A stretch of DNA of 15,492 bases, taken from Bacteroidales bacterium UBA2295 (GTDB taxonomy: Bacteria > Bacteroidota > Bacteroidia > Bacteroidales > Tenuifilaceae). The notes below the pieces were generated by a model, which saw only the letters and a list, made by a program, of their open reading frames with translations, searched no databases and was not told the DNA's origin. Shown here piece by piece: positions 7,835 to 14,743 of the stretch (within the stretch, counting starts at the first letter, position 1; every line of letters starts with the position of its first letter). The position numbers were made by a program, and so were the translations under genes. The stretch spans positions 1 to 15,492 of the forward strand of contig DDWD01000003.1 in NCBI GenBank assembly GCA_002345825.1, written 5' to 3'.

Positions 7835-9745
7835 TTGAATCAATTCGAGAAGATACTATACCAGTACTGGGGATTCACCACATTTAGGGCTATACAGCAG
7901 GAAATTATCGAATCGGTGTATAATGGAAAAGATACACTTGCCCTAATGCCAACGGGCGGAGGCAAATCTATCACATTTCAGGTGCCCGCCATGGCGAAGG
8001 AGGGATTGTGCATCGTGGTAACTCCTCTTATTGCCCTTATGAAGGATCAGGTTGAAAATCTTAAGAAGAAGGGCATTAAAGCCGCTGCCCTGCACTCGGG
8101 GATGAAACGACACGAGCTGGAGGTTACGCTCGATAACTGTGCCTATGGCGACTACAAGTTTCTATACCTTTCGCCCGAGCGCCTTGGTACCGATCTGTTC
8201 AGGATGAGGTTGCGCAAAATGAATGTGAACCTTGTTGCTATTGACGAATCGCACTGTATATCGCAATGGGGCTACGATTTCAGACCATCGTACCTTAAGA
8301 TTGTTGAACTCCGTGAGCTACTACCTGATGTGCCATTCCTAGCCGTTACGGCCACAGCAACACCCGAGGTGGTGGAGGATATTCAGGAAAGGCTGGGTTT
8401 TACGCAAAAGCACGTGGTGAAGATGAGCTTTGAGCGGAAAAACCTAGTTTACCTTGTTCGGAATGTTGAGGACAAGAATAAGCATCTGCTAAAAATTGTA
8501 AATGGCCTTCCAGGCACTGGGGTTGTATACGTTAGAAACAGGCTTAAAACCAGGGAGATTGCCCAGATGCTCCAGAACGAAGGGGTTACTGCCGACTACT
8601 ACCATGCGGGGCTTAGCACCGAGGAGCGAAACGCAAAGCAAGACGATTGGCAGCATGATCGTACACGTGTTATCGTATCGACCAACGCCTTTGGGATGGG
8701 AATAGATAAGCCCGATGTTCGGTTTGTGGTACATATGGACCTGCCCGACTCACCAGAAGCCTACTTCCAAGAGGCTGGTCGTGGGGGTCGTGATGGCAAG
8801 CTGGCCTACGCCATATTGCTATACAACAACTCCGATAAAACAAAGATTGATCAGCGCACCCAAACCTCGTTCCCCGAACCCGACGAGATAAAAAGATGCT
8901 ACCAAGCTCTTTGCTCCTTTCTAGGGGTTGCCATAGGAGCTGGCAAGGGAGAAGTATACGACTTCAACCTTATTGAGTTCGCCACTGCCTATAAATTTAA
9001 CTTTGCCCATGCATTTAGTAGCTTAAAATTTTTGGAACTTGAAGGCTATATTGAACTTACCGACGAACTTGACAACCCAAGCCGAATTATGGTAATTGCT
9101 GGGAAAAATGAGCTGTACAAGTATCAGGTGGCTCACGCTGAAATGGATCACTTCATTAAAGTTTTGCTGAGGAACTACGCCGGTCTGTTCAACGATTATG
9201 TGAAAATTGACGAAAAACATTTAGCCCGACTCTCAGGAAAGCAGCTCCCCGAGGTAACGGAAAGTCTGATTAAGCTAAGCAGGGCAAAGATAATTAACTA
9301 CATCCCCCGTAAAAAGACACCGCTCATAATCTTCACTGAAGAACGATTGGATGACAAAAACCTAAGGATTAGCCCAGAAAATTACAACCTGCGGAAGGAG
9401 AGATACACCAAGCGGATAGAGGCTATGGTTAATTACGCTTCGGGAACGGCAAAATGCCGTAGCATGTCGTTACTTGAGTATTTTGGCGAGAAAAATGCAA
9501 CCCGATGCGGGAAGTGCGATGTTTGTACTTCGCGCAACGAGTTGGATATGAGTAAATATCAATTCGATCAGATTCTTGAACAAATAAAAGCCAACATACT
9601 AACCGAAGGAAAATCGCTTGAAACACTGGTTGATTCAGTAAAATTCCCATCGGAAAAAACTACTAAAGTAATTCGCTGGTTACTAGATAACAATAAGATA
9701 CTAAAGGATAGTAATGAACTTTTACATTGGAACAAAACCGCTTAG
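7835..9745 (+). CDS. recQ: RecQ-family ATP-dependent DNA helicase (short form, no HRDC domain)
   Basis: The protein is 636 aa from a TTG start at 7835. An in-frame TAA only 9 nt upstream rules out an earlier start, and the N-terminus NQFEKILYQYWGFTTFRAIQ is the normal RecQ opening. Motifs seen: Walker A TGGGKS at about residues 40-45, DESH box (137-140), the RecQ-specific aromatic loop SQWGYDFRPSY (144-153), TATATP, helicase C-domain with FGMGIDKPDVR and QEAGRGGRDGK. A zinc-binding RQC region near 545-570 has four cysteines (AKCRSM, RCGKCDVC). The C-terminus ends soon after a winged-helix-like part, so the HRDC domain of E. coli RecQ is absent; short and long RecQ forms both occur in Bacteroidota. 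It unwinds forked or recombination DNA 3'-5' during repair. It is monocistronic as far as can be seen and divergent from guaB. Confidence 0.95.
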   Translation: MNQFEKILYQYWGFTTFRAIQQEIIESVYNGKDTLALMPTGGGKSITFQVPAMAKEGLCIVVTPLIALMKDQVENLKKKGIKAAALHSGMKRHELEVTLDNCAYGDYKFLYLSPERLGTDLFRMRLRKMNVNLVAIDESHCISQWGYDFRPSYLKIVELRELLPDVPFLAVTATATPEVVEDIQERLGFTQKHVVKMSFERKNLVYLVRNVEDKNKHLLKIVNGLPGTGVVYVRNRLKTREIAQMLQNEGVTADYYHAGLSTEERNAKQDDWQHDRTRVIVSTNAFGMGIDKPDVRFVVHMDLPDSPEAYFQEAGRGGRDGKLAYAILLYNNSDKTKIDQRTQTSFPEPDEIKRCYQALCSFLGVAIGAGKGEVYDFNLIEFATAYKFNFAHAFSSLKFLELEGYIELTDELDNPSRIMVIAGKNELYKYQVAHAEMDHFIKVLLRNYAGLFNDYVKIDEKHLARLSGKQLPEVTESLIKLSRAKIINYIPRKKTPLIIFTEERLDDKNLRISPENYNLRKERYTKRIEAMVNYASGTAKCRSMSLLEYFGEKNATRCGKCDVCTSRNELDMSKYQFDQILEQIKANILTEGKSLETLVDSVKFPSEKTTKVIRWLLDNNKILKDSNELLHWNKTA

Positions 9746-9773
9746 CTAGTTGTTTTTAGTTAGATATAGCTAA
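9742..9773 (+). other. Inverted repeat at the end of recQ, possible weak terminator
   Basis: TTAGCTA (9742-9748, overlapping the recQ stop codon) is repeated inverted as TAGCTAA (9767-9773), with an 18-nt loop containing five T. No T-run follows on the + strand, so calling it a terminator is only a possibility. Confidence 0.3.
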
Positions 9774-9844
9774 TAAAATCAGGTGTTTTTGGGTTTCTAA
9801 GGGAGGATTCGTAAAGAGTAAGACTAGCTTATTTGGGATGGTTT

Positions 9845-9959
9845 GAAGACAGGAGACGCCTGCCTCGCGTGTCTCGGGATCAGCTGTTATTTAGCGGATA
9901 ACGAGGGGAGACTGCCGTACTTTGGCAGGATAACGAGGGAAGACAGAAGACAGGAGACG
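9845..9959. repeat. Purine-rich direct repeats in the recQ-carotenoid gap
   Basis: The gap from 9746 to 10110 (365 bp) holds no credible gene. Two nested direct repeats are visible. The 14-mer GAAGACAGGAGACG is found exactly at 9845-9858 and 9946-9959. A 17-mer GGATAACGAGGGGAGAC at 9896-9912 recurs with one mismatch at 9928-9944. Between the 17-mers lies a small hairpin CTGCC/GGCAG (9912-9916 with 9924-9928). The repeated GGAGAC/GAAGAC words look like slippage-derived or dispersed intergenic repeat sequence. Confidence 0.6.
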
Positions 9960-10110
9960 GAAGATGATTATCTCAGAGTTGAAACGTTTTTGCTGAGAAA
10001 ACCAGTGAAGATGGAAGTTAGTCCATTTCTGACCAGAATATTTTTTAAGTTTTCCTTAACCACAGAGCATTATCACGATATTTGTTGGTAAAACCTAAAA
10101 TCATACAAAT

Positions 10111-11571
10111 TTGAAAGCAGCAATAATTGGTTCTGGTGTTGGTGGGTTAGCAACAGCTATACGTCTGGCTGCTAAGGGTTACAGGGTTACCGTTTTTGAA
10201 CAATCGGAAAGAATTGGGGGTAAACTTAACGAGTTGCGAATGGGCGATTTCCGATTCGACACAGGCCCTTCGCTTTTCACATTGCCTAACCTGGTTGATG
10301 AACTATTTGATGTTGCCGGCGAGGGGAAATCAAATGCATTTGAATATAAGCAACTCGAGAATGTAACGCGGTACTTTTACCCCAACGGAAAGGTTCTGAA
10401 TTCATGGGCCGACCCCAAACGATTTGCTCACGAAGCCGAAATAGTTCTGGGTGAACCCGCCACGAATATTGAAAATTACCTAAACGAATGTGAGGAACTG
10501 TACAACCTAACGGCTAACATGTTTATGTTTAGCCCCTTCCCCACCTGGGAGGGATTCAAATCGGAAGAGGCAAAGAAAATAGGGCTGAACCTAAAAAAGC
10601 TGAAAGCTTTTGAGACCATGCACAAGGTTAACAAAAGGAGCTTTAAGCAGAAGGAAACCATTCAGCTTTTTAACCGCTTTGCTACCTACAACGGTTCCAA
10701 CCCCTATAAAGCACCGGGTACGCTAACCATAATTCCTCATCTTGAACATAATATTGGTGCCTATTTCCCAAAAAAGGGAATGTACTCCATTGCCCTATCG
10801 ATGTTTGAGCTGGCACAGAAGCTTGGGGTAAAATTCCACCTAAACTGTCCTGTTCAGCGAATTGAATACAACAATGGGAAAGTTGCTGGTATTAAGGCCA
10901 ATGGTATAGCCGATAGCTATGATATTGTGGTAAATAATACCGATATTTTTACAGCCTACCCAAGCCAAATGCCCGATAGTAAGCTAAGCTGGTTTTACAA
11001 ACGCCATGAGCCCTCATCGTCGGCACTAATTTTTTACTGGGGTGTAAAGGGTACTCATCCACAGCTCGATGTGCACAACATCCTATTTAGCAATAACTAC
11101 GCTAAGGAATTTGAGATACTTGGGCGAAAAGGCATAACCAACGACCCAACGGTTTACGTCTTTATCAGCAGTAAAGCCGTAACTAGCGATGCCCCTGAAG
11201 GGCATGAGAACTGGTTTGTTATGGTTAACGTGCCCCCCGACTATGGGCAAGACTGGAAGGAGCTTACTGCCCAGGCAAAAACCAATATCATTACCAAAAT
11301 AAAGAGGGAGCTTAATATTGATATTGAACCAAAGATTTTAACCGAGGAGATATTGAGCCCACCACTAATAGAGCAAAAAACGGGATCGTATCGTGGTGCT
11401 CTGTACGGTATAAGTTCAAACAATCGATTTGCTGCCTTTAGCCGCCATCCCAACCGCTCGAAGAGTATTAAAGGGCTCTACTTTGTTGGTGGAAGCGTTC
11501 ACCCTGGAGGTGGCATACCACTGTGCCTTGCCTCGGCAAAAATTGTTGACAACATGATAAAACCCATATAG
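10111..11571 (+). CDS. crtI: CrtI-family carotenoid desaturase (phytoene desaturase or CrtD-like)
   Basis: The protein is 486 aa from a TTG at 10111. An in-frame TAA at 10096 and no intervening start leave this as the only choice, and it places the first FAD strand at residue 2, as normal. Seen: FAD-binding GSGVGG (7-12) with the ribose-binding Glu at 30 (VFEQSERIGGKL), then DTGPSLFTLP, and the C-terminal FAD signature GLYFVGGSVHPGGGIPLCLASAK. The family removes hydrogens from carotenoid backbones (phytoene to lycopene) or, as CrtD, introduces the 3',4' double bond into 1'-hydroxy carotenoids. The next gene, one base downstream, encodes a CruF-like 1',2'-hydratase, which favours the CrtD role by context. 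The symbol here marks the family only; sequence alone does not separate CrtI from CrtD. Membrane-associated and FAD-dependent by family. Confidence 0.85.
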   Translation: MKAAIIGSGVGGLATAIRLAAKGYRVTVFEQSERIGGKLNELRMGDFRFDTGPSLFTLPNLVDELFDVAGEGKSNAFEYKQLENVTRYFYPNGKVLNSWADPKRFAHEAEIVLGEPATNIENYLNECEELYNLTANMFMFSPFPTWEGFKSEEAKKIGLNLKKLKAFETMHKVNKRSFKQKETIQLFNRFATYNGSNPYKAPGTLTIIPHLEHNIGAYFPKKGMYSIALSMFELAQKLGVKFHLNCPVQRIEYNNGKVAGIKANGIADSYDIVVNNTDIFTAYPSQMPDSKLSWFYKRHEPSSSALIFYWGVKGTHPQLDVHNILFSNNYAKEFEILGRKGITNDPTVYVFISSKAVTSDAPEGHENWFVMVNVPPDYGQDWKELTAQAKTNIITKIKRELNIDIEPKILTEEILSPPLIEQKTGSYRGALYGISSNNRFAAFSRHPNRSKSIKGLYFVGGSVHPGGGIPLCLASAKIVDNMIKPI

Positions 11572-11572
11572 C

Positions 11573-12232
11573 ATGAAATCGTTCCTCCACAAATACAAGC
11601 TACATCTGGCTTTAACACTAATTATTGGTGGATACGGAATTTCTATCCCGGGCCTATGGATAATGCGCGATAACCCCGAGATATTTCAGCTGAGCTGGGT
11701 ATTCACTACCCTTACGCTTGCAATTTTGCTGATTTTCCATAAACCTCACAACGTGAAATTTTGGCTAGCCATAGTAGCCGTTGGGATAGCCGGCTGGACA
11801 GTTGAAGCCATTGGAACGAATACGGGCGTAATTTTTGGTGGGTATGCCTATGGGCCATCATTGGGGCCAAAAGTTTGGGCAACTCCTATAGCCATGTTGG
11901 TTAACTGGATGATTTCGGTTTACCTTATCACCATGGTGTTACGGTCGAAAATTATCAACATCTGGCGATTGGGATTTGCCGGCGCTCTGCTCATGGTAAT
12001 TTACGACATACTGCTAGAGCCCGTTGCCATTAGGCTTGATATGTGGAGTTGGGAAACCGTTACACCTCCTCTACAAAACTACATCGCATGGTTTATCATC
12101 TCATTCCCCCTTGTAATGCTTTTGGGTAGGTACACCAAAAACAGCAGTAACCCTTTAAACACAATTGTACTGGTGTGCCAGCTACTATTCTTTGCCTTGC
12201 TAAACCTAATGATTGCGTTTGGTAATTTGTGA
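11573..12232 (+). CDS. cruF: CruF-like carotenoid 1',2'-hydratase (DUF422 family membrane protein)
   Basis: The protein is 219 aa with about seven hydrophobic helices (near 12-30, 38-56, 62-80, 100-120, 130-150, 168-185, 195-217). I recognise the family from the polar motifs buried between helices: VEAIGTNTGVIFGGYAYG after helix 3 and LEPVAIRLDMWSW after helix 5, both hallmarks of the CruF/bisanhydrobacterioruberin-hydratase group. These enzymes add water across the terminal 1',2' double bond of an acyclic carotenoid end. The ATG lies 1 nt after the desaturase stop, so translation is probably coupled. With the desaturase, a monocyclic 1'-hydroxylated carotenoid product is plausible, but the cyclase and synthase genes are not in this window. 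The family is firm; the exact substrate is inferred. Confidence 0.8.
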   Translation: MKSFLHKYKLHLALTLIIGGYGISIPGLWIMRDNPEIFQLSWVFTTLTLAILLIFHKPHNVKFWLAIVAVGIAGWTVEAIGTNTGVIFGGYAYGPSLGPKVWATPIAMLVNWMISVYLITMVLRSKIINIWRLGFAGALLMVIYDILLEPVAIRLDMWSWETVTPPLQNYIAWFIISFPLVMLLGRYTKNSSNPLNTIVLVCQLLFFALLNLMIAFGNL

Positions 12233-12288
12233 TGATTTTGGCAAATACAACAGATGGTGGTTGTTAGGGGTAGTTATTTTATTGTATG

Positions 12289-12600
12289 TCAGGTAATTGT
12301 CAGATTGATTTGCTTTCCAAAACCAATTTCAATTAACCTATAAAGTGTAGAAAGTTGAATGTCACTATATCCGTTTTCAATTCGTGAAATAAAACTTTTC
12401 CTAGTACCTGTTTTTTCAGCAAGTTGTTCTTGGGTCATTTTGGCTTGCTTTCTTTCTTCCCTTATAATTTCACCAATTGCAAATGCTTTTGCTTTAATTT
12501 CAAATTCAGTCCTTTTTCTTGTTCCTAAAGGGCCATAACGACTTTCAAGGTGCTCGTCAAAAGTTGTAATCTCTTTATAGCTATTTTCTTGTGTTTTCAT
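12289..12600 (-). CDS. higA: HigA-like XRE/HTH antitoxin
   Basis: The protein is 103 aa from the ATG at 12600. An in-frame ATG at 12708 would extend it 36 residues backward through the toxin reading frame with a very basic stretch, and is rejected. The N-terminal 40 residues (TFDEHLESRYGPLGTRKRTE) are the acidic toxin-contacting part typical of this antitoxin group. Residues 41-96 form a helix-turn-helix of the XRE type (MTQEQLAEKTGTRKSFISRIENG). It lies downstream of its toxin gene and overlaps its end by 20 nt, the HigBA order. The protein should bind the toxin and the operon operator. The partner toxin gene is broken here, so the antitoxin may be a lone survivor acting as a repressor or protecting against related toxins. 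Confidence 0.85.
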   Translation of the reverse strand: MKTQENSYKEITTFDEHLESRYGPLGTRKRTEFEIKAKAFAIGEIIREERKQAKMTQEQLAEKTGTRKSFISRIENGYSDIQLSTLYRLIEIGFGKQINLTIT

Positions 12601-12941
12601 AATTTTTCCTTTTGGAGTTAAAATACTCATCCTTAATTCTAAGTGCTTTGTCAATCTCTTTCTTCGGCGTTTTCTGTGATTTCTTTTGAAATCCATTAAA
12701 AAGCACAACTAGATTTCCCTCGTCAAAGCAACAGAAAACTCTATAAATATTGCTTTCAAATTCAATTCTTATTTCAAATAGTCCATCAGTTCCGTCCATA
12801 TACTGAAAGAATTTTTTCGGTATTCTTTCAGCGCTTGCAACTAGGAATAAAACGTAGTCAATTTTGTCTTTAACTTATTCTTTCAGAGGTTCAAAGAATT
12901 CTTTGAAATAGTTTCTGAAGAATATTAGTTTACGTTTTCAT
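12581..12941 (-). pseudogene. higB: HigB-like (RelE-superfamily, Gp49-like) toxin, broken by a frameshift and an in-frame stop
   Basis: The intact C-terminal 72 residues (from Met at 12799, GTDGLFEIRIEFESN, FCCFDEGNLVVLFNGFQKK, QKTPKKEIDKA) are a clear match to the Gp49-like HigB toxins. Reading further upstream in the same frame continues the family pattern (VKDKIDYVLFLVASAERIPK), but a TAA at 12875-12877 interrupts it; upstream of the TAA the frame resumes as IFFRNYFKEFFEPLKE. That upstream part has no start codon in frame. The natural ATG at 12939-12941 is one base out of frame, and removing one A from the four-A run at 12935-12938 restores a full ~118-residue toxin, the usual length. The TAA most likely replaced CAA (Gln). 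So two lesions are visible. A 72-residue product from the internal ATG could still be made but lacks about 45 N-terminal residues. Confidence 0.8.
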
Positions 12942-12950
12942 TCCATACCG

Positions 12951-12981
12951 CAAAGTTAACTAATAATGGAACAAAAATCAA
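12951..12981 (-). promoter_or_regulatory. Bacteroidetes-type promoter of the higBA operon
   Basis: On the - strand TAACTTTG (12951-12958) is an exact TAnnTTTG -7 element, with TTG (12979-12981) exactly 20 nt upstream. It lies about 10 nt before the original toxin ATG at 12941, leaving almost no leader. It is undamaged, so the antitoxin is probably still expressed. Confidence 0.7.
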
Positions 12982-13129
12982 GTTTTTGATTGTCTGTATT
13001 TGAGGAGATGAGTATTTTAAACCTAAGAATCTGATGGTTATACAGCCTCAACCAATTCAACTACACTTTATAGAATTCTTGTCGAAAAATGTTTTATATG
13101 TCTAAGATAATCTGCGATTTCCGGCATAA

Positions 13130-13265
13130 TTGCTCGTAATGGCTGGGGTTGGTAGAGTGCAGGCGATTGAAACATCGTCATCGTCCAGACGAGAGAAGCT
13201 GGATTGTAAGGGTAATGTTACCTAATCCACTGATAGCCTGCATTGTACCAAACCCTTGTTAGCAA
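13130..13265. repeat. Long imperfect palindrome (possible cassette repeat or structured RNA)
   Basis: The arms at 13145-13164 and 13236-13255 match as inverted repeats at 17 of 20 positions (core TGCAGGC/GCCTGCA and TTGGTA/TACCAA). Outside them, TTGCT (13130-13134) pairs with AGCAA (13261-13265). Inside is a nested hairpin: TGGATT (13200-13205) with AATCCA (13224-13229), enclosing GGTAA/TTACC (13211-13215 with 13218-13222), plus a small TCGT/ACGA stem near 13181-13192. The stretch 12982-13272 has no gene; this structure fills its right half. Its right edge is only 8 bp from the end of the PIN toxin gene. It might be an attC-like recombination site, a MITE/REP-type element or a folded RNA. It does not match the strict attC core GTTRRRY. 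Confidence 0.65.
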
Positions 13266-13272
13266 CTGGCAG

Positions 13273-13689
13273 TTATTCAATTATTTCATTTAGTTGTCTG
13301 GCAGTCATTACAGGTATTTTTGAATTTTCAAAATCTTTTAGATTCCTTGTTACAATTATTTCAATCTTATTTTCTAATGCAGAATAATACTGAAGACAAT
13401 CTTCAAAATCATTAAAATCATTATCATTCAGTGCCAAATTCATTACTTTTTCATCGAGACTTAATATTCTAATTAGCAATTTTAATTTTCTTAAAATTTG
13501 TTTAGTCTCTTCTGGCTTTCTTTTTCTTAAAAGCACATAACTTATATTTGCAATTGAAAGAGCTGAGGTATAAAGAATAACTTTTTCTTTGTCAGCAGAC
13601 GAAAATAGTTTTCTTGCGTCTTGGTCAAATGGTTCTCTTTTAGCCAATAGGTCAATAATTATATTTGTGTCAAGTAGAACTCTTTTCAT
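13273..13689 (-). CDS. vapC: PIN-domain toxin (VapC-like, PIN_3 family)
   Basis: The protein is 138 aa, one PIN domain. The first acidic residue is Asp7 in VLLDTNIIIDLL. The second acidic cluster is E96-D97 in DFEDCLQYYSA, and the third motif is VTRNLKDF with Asp119. The C-terminus PVMTARQLNEII is typical of the PIN_3 group common in Bacteroidota. These are Mg2+-dependent ribonucleases that cleave specific RNAs when not held by an antitoxin; the target cannot be predicted from sequence. The gene overlaps the antitoxin gene by 4 nt (ATGA), so translation is coupled. All core residues are present and it appears intact, unlike the neighbouring HigB. Confidence 0.88.
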   Translation of the reverse strand: MKRVLLDTNIIIDLLAKREPFDQDARKLFSSADKEKVILYTSALSIANISYVLLRKRKPEETKQILRKLKLLIRILSLDEKVMNLALNDNDFNDFEDCLQYYSALENKIEIIVTRNLKDFENSKIPVMTARQLNEIIE

Positions 13690-13931
13690 TTGTATTTTTC
13701 TGTCAAAAAGTTAGAGTATTCCTTTTTATAATCAAAATCAGGTTCAAGTTCAATAACACCACTTAAACTTTCAACCAAAGGCGTTGTCCCTACTTCCTTT
13801 TCCTCAGAAGCGGTTATTGATTCAAGATATATCTCAATCATTTTTGAAAGACTAATTCTTTGATTATGCGCATATTTCTTAGCCCTATCAATAACACTTT
13901 TTCTCAATCGTAAAGTTAATTTTGTTTCCAT
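13686..13931 (-). CDS. RHH-type antitoxin of the PIN toxin (DUF6364-like)
   Basis: The protein is 81 aa. Residues 1-40 have the ribbon-helix-helix pattern: a short beta strand KLTLRLRKSV, then two helices (VIDRAKKYAHNQ and SLSKMIEIYLESI). The second half is acidic (ELEPDFDYKKEYSNFL) and should wrap the toxin. It matches what I know of DUF6364 antitoxins paired with PIN_3 toxins. It comes first in the operon, ends in the ATGA overlap with the toxin start, and has its own promoter immediately upstream. The RHH part would bind the operon promoter for autoregulation. Confidence 0.82.
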   Translation of the reverse strand: METKLTLRLRKSVIDRAKKYAHNQRISLSKMIEIYLESITASEEKEVGTTPLVESLSGVIELEPDFDYKKEYSNFLTEKYK

Positions 13932-13954
13932 TTTAGCAATTCTTTAGTTACGTA

Positions 13955-13985
13955 CAAATATAATAAATCTATACGTCAACTTCAA
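13955..13985 (-). promoter_or_regulatory. Bacteroidetes-type promoter of the PIN toxin-antitoxin operon
   Basis: On the - strand TATATTTG (13955-13962) matches TAnnTTTG, and TTG (13983-13985) lies 20 nt upstream. The predicted start is near 13948, about 17 nt before the antitoxin ATG (13931). Confidence 0.7.
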
Positions 13986-13986
13986 G

Positions 13987-14003
13987 TGGTTTTAAGAAAA
14001 CCA
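13987..14003. repeat. Perfect inverted repeat beside the toxin-antitoxin promoter
   Basis: TGGTTTT (13987-13993) and AAAACCA (13997-14003) form a perfect 7-bp stem with loop AAG, directly upstream of the -33 element. It could be an operator or a hairpin; no T-run makes it a clear terminator on either strand. The rest of the gap 13932-14252 is AT-rich (including TTTTTTAAAAAA near 14023-14034). I see no gene and no other clear signal in it. Confidence 0.45.
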
Positions 14004-14252
14004 ATTCAATTATTTTTTAAAAAATTTTATATAACCCTGTAATGCTGTACTTTACGACTTCCAATCTGCTTGCTGCCAACTTCAGGATTATACTACTTAC
14101 CTAGCCCCACCGCCAATATTTACCTCAATAAATATCTCCAAACATTATTTTTGCCGAAAGATGAAAATTTCATTATAAATTTGAATTAAGTTTTTTAATA
14201 CTTGAAAACAAAATATTTAGGTATTTACCAACAACTATTGAATAGTATTGGA

Positions 14253-14696
14253 TTATAGTAAACTAAGTTCAACCTTGTTTGAATTATCGTTTACGAAGTG
14301 ATTATCAACCCAACTGTAATTCAATTGAATTTGGTTAGAAAAGTTGTTTATAGTTAAATTGATAATTCTCTGATCATCTGGTAGAATTTCTTTTATTTTG
14401 TTGTTGTCAACAGTAATATCTTTATTTGCAATAGTTATTTTAATATCCTTCGCAGTTGCTTTCCCTTTATTTGTAATAATCAATTGCCGTTTATTTCTGT
14501 TAATACCTTTATCATTAATCTTGCTTAAGCTAAAACTTAAACAAGCCTTTTTACTTTCAATCTCCTCCTCTTTATTTTTTTCAAGTTGATAGATGTTGTT
14601 TTGTTTTACAATTCTTTTTATGCTCAAGTCATAACAGAAAGTTATAACTGAAATAGTTAATGCTGCTAGAGAAATAAACAAAGCAATAAAATCCAT
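14253..14696 (-). CDS. Hypothetical protein with one N-terminal membrane helix
   Basis: The protein is 147 aa from the ATG at 14696, which begins directly with a hydrophobic helix (MDFIALFISLAALTISVITF). An in-frame ATG at 14777 would add 27 basic residues and overlap the next gene upstream, so it is rejected. After the helix comes a charged linker (QLEKNKEEEIESKK) and then a beta-rich domain with an ITNKGKATAKDIKITI motif. That pattern suggests an immunoglobulin-like or conserved-repeat type fold, seen in many unassigned Bacteroidota membrane proteins. I do not recognise a named family. The gene is very AT-rich compared with the Fib_succ gene 47 bp upstream, suggesting a separate origin. No convincing promoter is seen. 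Confidence 0.55.
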   Translation of the reverse strand: MDFIALFISLAALTISVITFCYDLSIKRIVKQNNIYQLEKNKEEEIESKKACLSFSLSKINDKGINRNKRQLIITNKGKATAKDIKITIANKDITVDNNKIKEILPDDQRIINLTINNFSNQIQLNYSWVDNHFVNDNSNKVELSLL

Positions 14697-14743
14697 AATA
14701 TTAAAACATTTATAGGAAAAATATTTGCTGTTAACTTTTCTGA

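Noticed and set aside
10077..10084. GATATTTG as the -7 element of the carotenoid operon
   Set aside because: One mismatch to TAnnTTTG and no TTG at the right distance upstream.
9843..10091. Possible 82-aa protein in the recQ-carotenoid gap
   Set aside because: It spans the direct repeats, has no recognisable domain, and its composition follows the repeats rather than a coding pattern.
12601..12708. N-terminal extension of the HigA antitoxin from the ATG at 12708
   Set aside because: It would be read out of frame through the toxin's conserved C-terminus and adds a basic stretch not seen in this antitoxin family.
13130..13265. Canonical integron attC site
   Set aside because: The right-hand core reads GTTAGCA, not GTTRRRY, and no matching RYYYAAC lies at the left end; kept only as attC-like in the findings.
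14120..14173. Short - strand frame MKFSSFGKNNVWRYLLR, resembling the start of a membrane protein
   Set aside because: Only 17 residues before a stop, with no continuation recognised in the other frames; too little to call a gene remnant.
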